Shown here in pieces: positions 7,238 through 14,312 of a stretch of 37,479 nt of DNA. The translations under genes and the position numbers were made by a program. The notes under the pieces were generated by a model that made no database searches, was not told the origin of the DNA, and was given only the letters and a program-made list of their open reading frames with translations. Source of the stretch: Clostridia bacterium (GTDB lineage: Bacteria; Bacillota; Clostridia; Oscillospirales; Acutalibacteraceae); assembly GCA_017437005.1 (NCBI GenBank), contig JAFSBZ010000012.1, forward strand, positions 1 through 37,479, in the 5' to 3' direction. Numbering within the stretch: position 1 is the stretch's first letter; each line of letters starts with the position of its first letter.

Positions 7238-7265
7238 TTATAATTTTTTTAAAACAGTTTGTCAA
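7237..7265 (-). promoter_or_regulatory. Consensus sigma-A promoter for the zinc-ribbon operon
   Basis: On the minus strand, -35 TTGACA (7260-7265) and -10 TATAAT (7237-7242) are separated by exactly 17 bp: a perfect consensus promoter. Such a strong promoter implies tight repression, consistent with the operator at its start site. Confidence 0.85.
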
Positions 7266-7271
7266 GTATTT

Positions 7272-7290
7272 TGTTAGTTATTGGCTAACA
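7272..7290. promoter_or_regulatory. Operator, second TGTTAG-N7-CTAACA copy
   Basis: TGTTAG-TTATTGG-CTAACA, 19 bp, between the two divergent genes and upstream of the leftward -35. It is identical in half-site sequence to the site at 7219. Confidence 0.6.
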
Positions 7291-7296
7291 TACAAT

Positions 7297-7315
7297 TGTA
7301 TCAATATTTGATACA
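7297..7315. promoter_or_regulatory. Prophage-repressor-type operator upstream of second HTH gene
   Basis: TGTATC-AATATTT-GATACA, 19 bp, with the dyad extended to 9-bp arms (7296-7316). Half sites are identical to the repressor operators at 4760 and 4830. GATACAAT at its right edge contains a -10-like TACAAT (7312-7317), as in the repressor's own promoter, though a matching -35 is weak. Confidence 0.6.
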
Positions 7316-7319
7316 ATTT

Positions 7320-7338
7320 TGTTAGGTGGTGACTAATA
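7320..7338. promoter_or_regulatory. Operator overlapping the HTH gene's ribosome site
   Basis: TGTTAG-GTGGTGA-CTAATA, a five-of-six match in the right arm to the 7219 and 7272 sites. It covers the GGTGGTG ribosome site and the first base of the ATG at 7338, so it suggests negative autoregulation. Confidence 0.45.
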
Positions 7339-7586
7339 TGTGTAACGATAACAATAAAATTGAATTTGACAGCGATATTTACAACACTATTCGGCAAAAT
7401 ATAAAACGCTACCGAAAAGAAAAAGGTATCACATCTGCAGAGCTTGCGGACTTAACGGGACTATCCCACGATTTTATAAGGCAACTGCAAAGCAACAGTA
7501 AAAAAACTTATAATTTTTCAGTCGAAACATTTTATAAAATTTCCGTTGCTCTAAATGTAAGCTTGGATAAATTAATCCAAAAATAA
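7338..7586 (+). CDS. Small XRE-family HTH regulator
   Basis: 82 residues from the ATG at 7338, preceded by GGTGGTG; an in-frame GTG at 7326 is less likely. Residues about 15-75 form an XRE/Cro-type DNA-binding domain (KGITSAELADLTGLSHDFIRQL ... FYKISVALNVSLDKLI); no sensor or peptidase domain follows. It diverges from the zinc-ribbon operon, with four 6-7-6 dyads between or over the starts. It probably represses that operon and itself. Size and lack of a C-terminal domain resemble Cro-like or SinR-like regulators. Confidence 0.8.
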   Translation: MCNDNNKIEFDSDIYNTIRQNIKRYRKEKGITSAELADLTGLSHDFIRQLQSNSKKTYNFSVETFYKISVALNVSLDKLIQK

Positions 7587-7626
7587 TTGTCAATAATCTT
7601 ATACTTGAAAAAGTAATATAATCTTT

Positions 7627-7663
7627 AAAACCGACAGACAGTTTCAATCTATCTGTCGGTTTT
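7627..7663. terminator. Terminator after the HTH regulator
   Basis: AAAACCGACAGA and TCTGTCGGTTTT form a perfect 12-bp stem (7627-7638 with 7652-7663). A and T runs on both sides allow use from either strand. Confidence 0.8.
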
Positions 7664-7706
7664 ATCAATATTACTGCATACTATACTTTAATATAATAAT
7701 GCCTCA

Positions 7707-7850
7707 TCAATTATTCTTTGTCCCCATATCATCGTATTTTTTATCACCTAAGCCTCGTTCAACATTTGTGTATGTGCAATCTTCCACCTTAATCAAACCG
7801 CTGCGCTCTACAGATACCTTACCTATAATGCCCGCAACACTTTCCTTTTT
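7707..7850 (-). pseudogene. Unrecognised 3' gene fragment without start codon
   Basis: On the minus strand an open frame of about 47 codons begins just after a TGA, has no start codon or ribosome site, and ends at TGA (7707-7709). It encodes a protein-like sequence with good codon composition, including GKVSVERSGLIKVEDCTYTN and VERGLGDKKYDDMG. The family is not recognised. It lies between the cargo block and the KDG kinase operon, so it could be the tail of a host gene cut by insertion or deletion, or debris from an earlier element. This 326-bp intergenic stretch otherwise holds only the two terminators. Confidence 0.4.
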
Positions 7851-7866
7851 TCAACAAATTTTTTAG

Positions 7867-7899
7867 CCAAAAAATAAGCACTCCCGTAGGAGTGCTTAT
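7867..7899 (-). terminator. Terminator of the eda-kdgK operon
   Basis: ATAAGCACTCC-CGTA-GGAGTGCTTAT hairpin (7874-7899) followed, on the minus strand, by a T run. It lies 13 bp after the KDG kinase stop. Confidence 0.85.
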
Positions 7900-7912
7900 C
7901 ACAAATGTGTAA

Positions 7913-8935
7913 TTATCTCTGTACTCTACCCGAGCCATCACCGCCTGCAAGCTTTTCAACCTCAGAAACGCTTACTCGGTTGTAGTCACCCTCAATCGAG
8001 TGCTTAAGTGCCGATGCAGCTACTGCAAACTCAATAGCTTCTTGAGTGGACTTACCCGTAAGAATTGAATAAATAAGTCCGCCGCCAAATGAGTCGCCGC
8101 CGCCTACACGGTCAACAATGTGCAAGTGATACGATTTAGAGAAGCAATAGTTTTCGCCGTCATAAAGCATACCTGCCCAATCGTTGTCGCTCGCCGAAAT
8201 TGAAGAACGAAGTGTAATAGCAACCTTCTCAAAGTGGAATTTGTCAGCAAGCTGCTTTGCAACAGACTTGTAACCCTCGTGATTAAGCTTACCACCGTAA
8301 ATATCTGTACCTTCAGCTTCAATACCAAATACGTCCTTTGCATCCTCTTCGTTAGAGATACAAACGTCAACGTATTGGCAAAGGTCGGTCATAGCAGCGC
8401 GTGCTTCATCACGTGTCCAAAGCTTACCACGATAGTTAAGGTCGCAAGAAATCTTTACGCCCTTTGCTTTAGCGGCAATACAAGCCTCACGGCAAATCTC
8501 TACAACATTTGGTCCCAAAGCTGGTGTAATACCGGTAAAGTGGAACCAATCAGCGCCTTCAAAAATCTTATCCCAATCAAAATCTTCTTTTGTAGCCTGT
8601 TGAATTGCAGAATATTTACGGTCATAAATACAAACAGAGCCTCGCTGTGAAGCGCCTTTTTCAAGGTAGTAAATACCTACGCGCTCGCCGCCGCGGGTTA
8701 TGTTTGATGTATCTACACCAAAACTACGCAGTGAATCAACAGCAGCCTGACCAATAGCATGTTTAGGAAGCTTGGTTACGTAAGCGCTGTCCATACCATA
8801 GTTTGCAAGCGATACTGCAACGTTTGCTTCACCGCCGCCAAATGTAGCCTGCATCTGATCGTTTTGGAAGAAACGGTAATAACCGTTAGGTGCCAAACGA
8901 AGCATAATTTCACCAAATGTAATAATTCTTGCCAT
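7913..8935 (-). CDS. kdgK: 2-keto-3-deoxygluconate kinase
   Basis: 340 residues, PfkB/ribokinase family. It opens with ITFGEIMLRLAP and has the substrate-site GGGEANVAV. The second PfkB signature is VDRVGGGDSFGGGL, with Asp281 as likely catalytic base and the glycines as anion hole. It phosphorylates 2-keto-3-deoxygluconate with ATP to KDPG, in uronate and pectin breakdown. Its ATG shares a base with the stop of the aldolase gene (TAATG), so the two are coupled and run consecutively in the pathway. Sugar specificity is inferred from this pairing; a fructokinase-like activity is the main alternative. No local regulator. Confidence 0.9.
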   Translation of the reverse strand: MARIITFGEIMLRLAPNGYYRFFQNDQMQATFGGGEANVAVSLANYGMDSAYVTKLPKHAIGQAAVDSLRSFGVDTSNITRGGERVGIYYLEKGASQRGSVCIYDRKYSAIQQATKEDFDWDKIFEGADWFHFTGITPALGPNVVEICREACIAAKAKGVKISCDLNYRGKLWTRDEARAAMTDLCQYVDVCISNEEDAKDVFGIEAEGTDIYGGKLNHEGYKSVAKQLADKFHFEKVAITLRSSISASDNDWAGMLYDGENYCFSKSYHLHIVDRVGGGDSFGGGLIYSILTGKSTQEAIEFAVAASALKHSIEGDYNRVSVSEVEKLAGGDGSGRVQR

Positions 8936-9573
8936 TATCCTCTAATCTCCTTTAAAAGCTCTACAGCCTCTGCTGTAAGTTTTTCAATTTCATCAAATTT
9001 ACCTTCTGTTATCATATCACCTGGTACCATCCAACTGCCACCGCAAGCAAAAATTGCCTTGCAGTTTAAGTATTCAGCAAGATTTTTAGGTCCGATACCA
9101 CCGGTAGGCATAAACTTAATTTTAGTATATGGTGCTGCCATAGCCTTAATCATCTTAACGCCGCCTGCAGCTTCCGCAGGGAAAAACTTAAGATAAGTAA
9201 GACCCAATGACATAGCCTGCTCAACCTCACTTGGCGTGCAAACACCTGGAATTATTGGGTAACCCTTTTCGTTACAATGCTTTACAACAATTGGATTAAG
9301 ACCAGGGCTTACAATAAATGATGCGCCGGCTGCCATAGCTGCATCGGCCTGCTTTGGTGTAAGCACAGTGCCTGCTGCAACCAAAAAATCGGGATACTCT
9401 TTAGCAATAAGACGGATAGCTTCTTCTGCAGCATCGGTTCTAAATGTTACCTCTGCACAACAAATTCCACCCTTTTTTAGCGCTGCCGCAAGCGGCACAG
9501 CATCCTTTGCGTTGTCAATTTTGATAACAGGCACAACACCTATATCACTAATTTGCTTAATTAAATTTTCCAT
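8935..9573 (-). CDS. eda: KDPG aldolase
   Basis: 212 residues, class I aldolase of the KDPG/KHG family. Schiff-base Lys129 lies in YLKFFPAEAAGG and the acid/base Glu41 in CCAEVTFRTDAAEEAI. The phosphate site is GGIGPKNL, and AAGTVLTPKQ is typical. It splits 2-keto-3-deoxy-6-phosphogluconate into pyruvate and glyceraldehyde 3-phosphate in the cytoplasm. It is the first gene of an operon with kdgK, which supplies its substrate. Length is normal for the family, and a promoter with an extended -10 lies upstream. Confidence 0.94.
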   Translation of the reverse strand: MENLIKQISDIGVVPVIKIDNAKDAVPLAAALKKGGICCAEVTFRTDAAEEAIRLIAKEYPDFLVAAGTVLTPKQADAAMAAGASFIVSPGLNPIVVKHCNEKGYPIIPGVCTPSEVEQAMSLGLTYLKFFPAEAAGGVKMIKAMAAPYTKIKFMPTGGIGPKNLAEYLNCKAIFACGGSWMVPGDMITEGKFDEIEKLTAEAVELLKEIRG

Positions 9574-9613
9574 TTTTTACTTCCTGCCTTTACAAGAAAA
9601 TTTTTACTTTATA

Positions 9614-9641
9614 ATTTTATCACATTAGAAAATATTGTCAA
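9614..9641 (-). promoter_or_regulatory. Promoter of the eda-kdgK operon
   Basis: On the minus strand, TTGACA (9636-9641), 16-bp spacer and TAAAAT (9614-9619) with a TG extended -10. It reads away from the PBP gene end into eda. No clear operator or catabolite site is visible. Confidence 0.65.
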
Positions 9642-9657
9642 TAAATAAATCATAAAT

Positions 9658-12009
9658 TTATTCCGCATTTTCACTATTTGCTACGTTTTCTTGTGATTCT
9701 TGCGGTGGAGCTTCTTCATTTTGCTCGCCCGATGCCTCTTGCTCTGCCTTAAGCTTTGCCTCTTCTTCGGCCTTTTGTACTTCTTCAGGTGTACCTAATG
9801 CCGTACCGCTGTGAGTACTACATACTGACGGAACGTTGCTCTTTTTATACCAGCCGATTTTCTTTGATGTACATCCGTCTGTAGCAAGAAGTCCTGTTTC
9901 CGTGCAGTAATATTTATCAATAGCATAGCTGCTCTTTTCGTAATCTTTAGCACTCAATCCCGAATGTACCTTTGACATTACTGCTCCCCACATTTTTAAA
10001 GCTATGGCGCTATCCGAAATGGTTTGTTGCGTATCGTATCCACACCAGCAAGAAGCCACATAATATGGTGTACCGCCAACAAACCATAAGTCATTTGAGT
10101 TGTTAGAAGTACCGGTCTTCGCATAAATTTTCATATTCTTAATGTAGCCTGCTGCGCCCTTACCGGTACCGTTTTCTCCATAAACAACACCTTGTAGCAA
10201 ATGATTCATAACAGTTGCAGTATCCTCGCTTATCGCCACAATAGGTTCAATTTCCTCATTAGAAAGCACCAATTCATTACGTTGGTCATATACCGCATAA
10301 TAAAGTGTAGGTCTATAGTATCTACCACCGTTACCAAACACAGCATAAGCCGCCGCCGACTCAATAGTCGTAATACCGCCATTAGTACCACCCATTCCCA
10401 AAGGTGATAAATCTACGTCATTTTGGTTAAGCGTTGTAATACCCAACTTTTGTGTCAAAAAGTCAAAACTCACCTGGGGTGTCATTTTGTTTACAAGATA
10501 AACAGGAATTGAGTTTATGGAGCGCTCAAGCGCATATTGTGTAGTTACATTACCCCAATAAGAGCCGTACCAGTTTTTAGGTGTCCAACCGTTATAGTTG
10601 GTTGCTGTATCATTAAGAAATGACGAATAATGAATACTGTCATTTTCAATAGCGGGAGCATATGCCGCAATAGGCTTCATAGTAGAACCTGGTTGACGCG
10701 CAGCATCGGTAGCGCGGTTAAAGCCTGTCATACCAAGATTAACAGTTTTTTCGCCAATACCGCCCGCAAGACCTCTTACTCGTCCTTTATAATCCATTAT
10801 AGTAAATGCGCCCTGTAGCTGTTGACCGTCTTTACCTTTTATTCCGTATGCTTCAGAATTAGAAAACACCTCGTCAACCGTTGCCTGTATTTCAGGGTCT
10901 ATGGTTGCATATATCTTATAACCGCCACTATAAAAGTTTTCAGCGGCATGAGCACCATCCCAACCAAACTTTTCTGCCAAAGCATTTGTAACATCAACTA
11001 TTAGTGCATCAACAAAATAATTGTTAACCTCACTTTCATTGAGTTGCTCGCGAGATGCCACAACATTAAGCTCTTCCTTCAAAGCCGCATCATGCTCTTC
11101 TTGTGTTATATATTTCTGCTCAAGCATAAAGTCAAGCACCGTTTCACGACGCTCTTTATTATTTTCAATATTATTTTCAGGATCATAAATAGATGGTCCT
11201 TTAGTAATCGCCGCAAGACTCGCGCACTCAAGTAGCGTTAACTCGTGAACACTTTTATCAAAGTAATAATTTGCCGCAACCTCTACGCCATAGGTACCGT
11301 GACCCATAGGTATTGTGTTTAAATAACATTCTATAATTGCATCTTTAGAGTAGTTATTTTCGAGATACCTTGCTCTCATGATCTCACGAACCTTACGACT
11401 CGCGCTCTGTTCACGATCGTTGCTTAGGTTCTTAACCAACTGTTGTGTAATGGTAGAACCACCCTGTCGTGAAGAGTAAATTGGTATAAACTCGTTTATA
11501 ACTGCACCAAAGGTACGTTTCCAGTCAACACCGTAATGGGTTTTAAAACGCTTGTCCTCTATCGCAATGAATGCATCAACCAATCTTTGTGGAATACCCT
11601 CATAGGTTGTATTTTCCTTATCCTCTGCGGCCTTTGCATCATACGATACCCATATTCTATTAAACTCACCGTGCAAACGCTGGTACTCAACCCACTCACC
11701 CTTTTCCTTGTCCTCTACATAAATAGCAGTAGTAAAGTTAAGCTCAAGGTCGTTAAGATTAACATCCATAGTACCGTCAATCATTGTAAACGCGTACACC
11801 AAAAAGCTACCGGCAACCAAACTCACCGTGATTATACCAACCAGCATAACAGTAAGAAACATTTTTAAAAATCTTTCCTTACCACGTTTTTTCTTTGCCT
11901 TTTTCTTGCGCGCATCATCAACCGAGACAGCCGAAAAACTGTTAAGGTCAAGTGACTCCGAAGCAGATTCTTCTGGCATACTGTTGCTAAAAATATCTTT
12001 ATCGTCCAT
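9658..12009 (-). CDS. pbpA: Class A penicillin-binding protein (PBP1-type)
   Basis: 783 residues from the ATG at 12009, which has GGAGG 8 bases upstream; the longer frame to 12057 lacks one. A charged cytoplasmic N-terminus and one membrane anchor (about 49-75) precede the GT51 glycosyltransferase domain (catalytic Glu151 in IAIEDKRFKTHYG, then RQGGSTITQQL). The transpeptidase domain has SxxK at Ser442 (GSTMKPI), SIN at 497-499 and KTG at 631-633. It polymerises and crosslinks peptidoglycan outside the membrane. The C-terminus is a Glu/Gln/Ala-rich tail of about 45 residues. It is transcribed alone; no clear terminator hairpin is seen after it. Confidence 0.95.
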   Translation of the reverse strand: MDDKDIFSNSMPEESASESLDLNSFSAVSVDDARKKKAKKKRGKERFLKMFLTVMLVGIITVSLVAGSFLVYAFTMIDGTMDVNLNDLELNFTTAIYVEDKEKGEWVEYQRLHGEFNRIWVSYDAKAAEDKENTTYEGIPQRLVDAFIAIEDKRFKTHYGVDWKRTFGAVINEFIPIYSSRQGGSTITQQLVKNLSNDREQSASRKVREIMRARYLENNYSKDAIIECYLNTIPMGHGTYGVEVAANYYFDKSVHELTLLECASLAAITKGPSIYDPENNIENNKERRETVLDFMLEQKYITQEEHDAALKEELNVVASREQLNESEVNNYFVDALIVDVTNALAEKFGWDGAHAAENFYSGGYKIYATIDPEIQATVDEVFSNSEAYGIKGKDGQQLQGAFTIMDYKGRVRGLAGGIGEKTVNLGMTGFNRATDAARQPGSTMKPIAAYAPAIENDSIHYSSFLNDTATNYNGWTPKNWYGSYWGNVTTQYALERSINSIPVYLVNKMTPQVSFDFLTQKLGITTLNQNDVDLSPLGMGGTNGGITTIESAAAYAVFGNGGRYYRPTLYYAVYDQRNELVLSNEEIEPIVAISEDTATVMNHLLQGVVYGENGTGKGAAGYIKNMKIYAKTGTSNNSNDLWFVGGTPYYVASCWCGYDTQQTISDSAIALKMWGAVMSKVHSGLSAKDYEKSSYAIDKYYCTETGLLATDGCTSKKIGWYKKSNVPSVCSTHSGTALGTPEEVQKAEEEAKLKAEQEASGEQNEEAPPQESQENVANSENAE

Positions 12010-12156
12010 ATAAGCACCTCCACAAAAATGGGCATAATTATCATTATACAAATACATTATATACTAAAAAATGCATTTTGGGTAGTTACAATTTTTTAAC
12101 TAATATTAACAAATTATTAAGGGCATACTAAATTACAGTAAATATGAGGTGATTTA

Positions 12157-12444
12157 ATGCAGTTTTTTATTAAAAGAGTTCTATTCCCCACTTTAATTTT
12201 TATATCCGTGTTTATCTTAATTTTGTTTTTCATTAGCGATTATCAGAATATAGAAGACAGCACCGCCTATATGCTCAAATCCTACAGAAACACAGTAGCA
12301 CTATATAAAAACGACCAACTGATTCAAACCTACGACCATATAGTCCTAAATACCTTGCCTGAAAAAGATATACAAAGCTTCAACAGCGGCATATCGGTCA
12401 CAACCCAAACCGCTGCCGAAGCCTACCTTGAAGACTTTGACTGA
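12157..12444 (+). CDS. BofC-like small membrane-anchored protein
   Basis: 95 residues: an N-terminal transmembrane helix (about 8-27) and a 65-residue outer domain (YMLKSYRNTVALYKNDQLIQ ... VLNTLPEKDIQSFNSGISV). This pattern of ..LK.Y...VA.Y......T....LP..D...F..GI.V.. resembles the C-terminal domain of BofC, a forespore protein that in Bacillus restrains SpoIVB, which is also encoded in this window. TGAGGTGA precedes the ATG. A CATACTA element at 12124-12130 could be a sporulation-type -10, but its -35 is poor. The BofC assignment is from pattern memory and is moderate at best; the protein is much shorter than Bacillus BofC. Confidence 0.5.
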   Translation: MQFFIKRVLFPTLIFISVFILILFFISDYQNIEDSTAYMLKSYRNTVALYKNDQLIQTYDHIVLNTLPEKDIQSFNSGISVTTQTAAEAYLEDFD

Positions 12445-12448
12445 TAAA

Positions 12449-12474
12449 AAAGCGGCATCACCCGATGCCGCTTT
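12449..12474. terminator. Bidirectional terminator between convergent genes
   Basis: AAAGCGGCATC-ACCC-GATGCCGCTTT, a perfect 11-bp stem, lies between the BofC-like gene (+) and the PHP hydrolase (-), with A/T runs on both sides. It ends 2 bp before the PHP stop codon. Confidence 0.85.
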
Positions 12475-12476
12475 AA

Positions 12477-13262
12477 TTATTTAACAATCTCCCACAAATC
12501 ATCACGCGTTATCCCTGCACGCTCAGCCGCTCTTTCAAGCTTTGCGTGCGAGCCTATAAACATAGACGGCTCGTGTGCATCAGAGCCAAAGTGGAATTTG
12601 CATCCGCATTCCTTTGCTACCCGCAACATTTTTATATATATAGGTGACAAACCCTCATCGTCAAGTTCTACTGTATTTCGGTAAACGCAAGCGTGAATTT
12701 CGATACTTTTATTATTTTCGGCCGCCAATGTATAGCACTCTCTCAAGGTTTCGTCGCTTATACCGTCAAGTACTTCCTGCTGCCACGGCGCGCATATCGG
12801 ATAAAGCGGGTGCGCAAAGCCCGTAGGAATCCCAAAATCCAATTTGCACGCTACCTTAAAATTTTCAATCATTATCTTCCGCGCCTTGTCAGGCGTAGAC
12901 AAATCAAAATCACGATACCTATCCCTGAAATTAAAAATATGACTCGGCGCTAGCAATACGTAGTCAAAATTATGTGCCATTTCACAAGTTAAATACAGCT
13001 CTTTACCGTAAAAAATTTCAGCTTCACAGCCCACAAGAAATTGGATATCCGTTTGATTGCGCAACTTATCAATTTCGTGCTTTATCTGTAGGGTGCGATC
13101 AACACCACCCCAATCATACAAATGATTTGATACCCCTAAAAGTTCAACACCCTCAGCCTCGCAAAGTGACAGATAAGACTCCACCGCAGTAGTTTTAGGT
13201 GCGCAACAAGATAAATTTGTATGTAAATGCAAATCGGACTTGCATAATTTATCAACAATCAT
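12477..13262 (-). CDS. PHP-domain metal-dependent phosphohydrolase
   Basis: 261 residues. PHP metal motifs are present: SDLHLHTNLS (His12, His14), GVSNHLYD, LVGCEAEIF, a central PSHIF region, and HFGSDAHEP near the C-terminus. These bind two or three divalent metals and hydrolyse phosphate esters. The family includes histidinol phosphatase (HisK) and other phosphoesterases; no his genes are nearby, so the substrate is open. Its start overlaps the upstream membrane protein by 4 bp (ATGA), and two SGNH hydrolases lie further upstream, suggesting one operon. Confidence 0.8.
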   Translation of the reverse strand: MIVDKLCKSDLHLHTNLSCCAPKTTAVESYLSLCEAEGVELLGVSNHLYDWGGVDRTLQIKHEIDKLRNQTDIQFLVGCEAEIFYGKELYLTCEMAHNFDYVLLAPSHIFNFRDRYRDFDLSTPDKARKIMIENFKVACKLDFGIPTGFAHPLYPICAPWQQEVLDGISDETLRECYTLAAENNKSIEIHACVYRNTVELDDEGLSPIYIKMLRVAKECGCKFHFGSDAHEPSMFIGSHAKLERAAERAGITRDDLWEIVK

Positions 13263-13552
13263 TGATTCGCTTTTTTCTCTTTTGAACGATAGTAAAAATA
13301 AAGTATTAGATCAGTACTTACCATCACAAAGTTAAGTATGTAAACAGCAACAGAAAGCCAGCCAAACCAGCCATCGATGTCCTTCATAAACTTTGCTACT
13401 ATACCGCAAACGTAACCGGTATCAATAAGCAACAAAAAGGCAAGGCTCTTACCTTTTGTTGATTTATTTTTAAGTGTTGTCATAATATTATTTGGCCAAG
13501 AAAAACCAAAAAGTGCAATCATTATAGTCTCTAAAATAAGTGGTAAGTTCAT
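13259..13552 (-). CDS. Small PQ-loop/SemiSWEET-like membrane protein
   Basis: 97 residues with three hydrophobic segments (about 5-20, 38-56 and 62-86) and a Lys-rich C-terminus facing the cytoplasm. The segment FGFSWPNNIMTTLKNKSTKGKSLAF looks like a PQ-loop/SemiSWEET half-transporter, where a proline in helix 1 and a short Lys/Ser loop are usual. Homologous small genes are common in Clostridia, but substrate is unknown. It is translationally coupled to the PHP hydrolase and starts 2 bp after the SGNH gene, so export or import of a small metabolite processed by the neighbours is conceivable. Confidence 0.55.
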   Translation of the reverse strand: MNLPLILETIMIALFGFSWPNNIMTTLKNKSTKGKSLAFLLLIDTGYVCGIVAKFMKDIDGWFGWLSVAVYILNFVMVSTDLILYFYYRSKEKKANQ

Positions 13553-13554
13553 AA

Positions 13555-14295
13555 TTATTCCCCTTTTAATACAGCGTTAACCGCTTTTTTTATTTTGTTA
13601 ATTAAATTTTCATCACAATCAGCAGGTATAAATTTAACATCAAACGCATCTACACCCAAAAGCTTACAACACCATGTAAGCGATGCCGCATATCTACCGT
13701 AATCAAGCGTTAAATGGAATCCATCACGATTAAACGATATACCGCCATTTTTATAATCAAACTCTTTTGTATTTTCACGCAAATATTGTATTACATCACC
13801 CGCTGGTATAACATCGACATTAATACTTTCTGCCGCCTTTTTATTAGCATCACACACACACTCGTACATATACTTTTGATCGCTGTTATACATTTCAAAA
13901 TTTGAACTTACAAAATCGTATTCATACGCCCAAGTCTTATGTATGTAAAATTTTGCATCCGGACATATTGCTTTTATCTCGCGATATAAGTCAACTAAAA
14001 ACGGCTGATATGTTTCGTATTTACCGCTATAATGACTTACCTGCTGTAATGTTATAACATCCCATTTTTCAGCATTCAAGGCTTCTTTAAAAGTTGTGTG
14101 CTTTTTTAAAACACCTTTTTCTTCAAAAAGATAAACCTTTTCGTCATTATTCCAAAAATCCCAATGCATCCCAAGTGAGCAACCTGCCACACAGGCATTT
14201 ACATTATGCACATCTACGCCAACACTTTTAAACATATTATGTAAAAAACCGTGTGCATCCTGCGAAAAGCTATTTCCAATACTTAATAATTTCAC
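13555..14295 (-). CDS. DUF4886-type SGNH hydrolase, copy 2
   Basis: 246 residues from a GTG with AAGGAG upstream. Block I is LLSIGNSFSQDAHGFL with the nucleophile Ser of GNSF. Further blocks are AGCSLGMHW, WDVITLQQVSHYSG and the C-terminal NRDGFHLTLDYGRYAA with the Asp-x-x-His dyad. The fold should be an esterase or deacetylase on carbohydrates; no signal peptide is present, so it is cytoplasmic. It is a tandem paralogue of the gene 17 bp upstream, with equal length and much shared sequence. It may remove acetyl or other acyl groups from imported sugars. Confidence 0.8.
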   Translation of the reverse strand: MKLLSIGNSFSQDAHGFLHNMFKSVGVDVHNVNACVAGCSLGMHWDFWNNDEKVYLFEEKGVLKKHTTFKEALNAEKWDVITLQQVSHYSGKYETYQPFLVDLYREIKAICPDAKFYIHKTWAYEYDFVSSNFEMYNSDQKYMYECVCDANKKAAESINVDVIPAGDVIQYLRENTKEFDYKNGGISFNRDGFHLTLDYGRYAASLTWCCKLLGVDAFDVKFIPADCDENLINKIKKAVNAVLKGE

Positions 14296-14312
14296 ATTAT
14301 TACTCCTTAATA

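Noticed and set aside
7707-7850. Attachment site of the prophage
   Set aside because: No direct repeat pair or tRNA end could be recognised within the window, so no att site is claimed.
9658-12057. Extended PBP start at 12057
   Set aside because: The 16 extra residues have no ribosome site; the ATG at 12009 has GGAGG.
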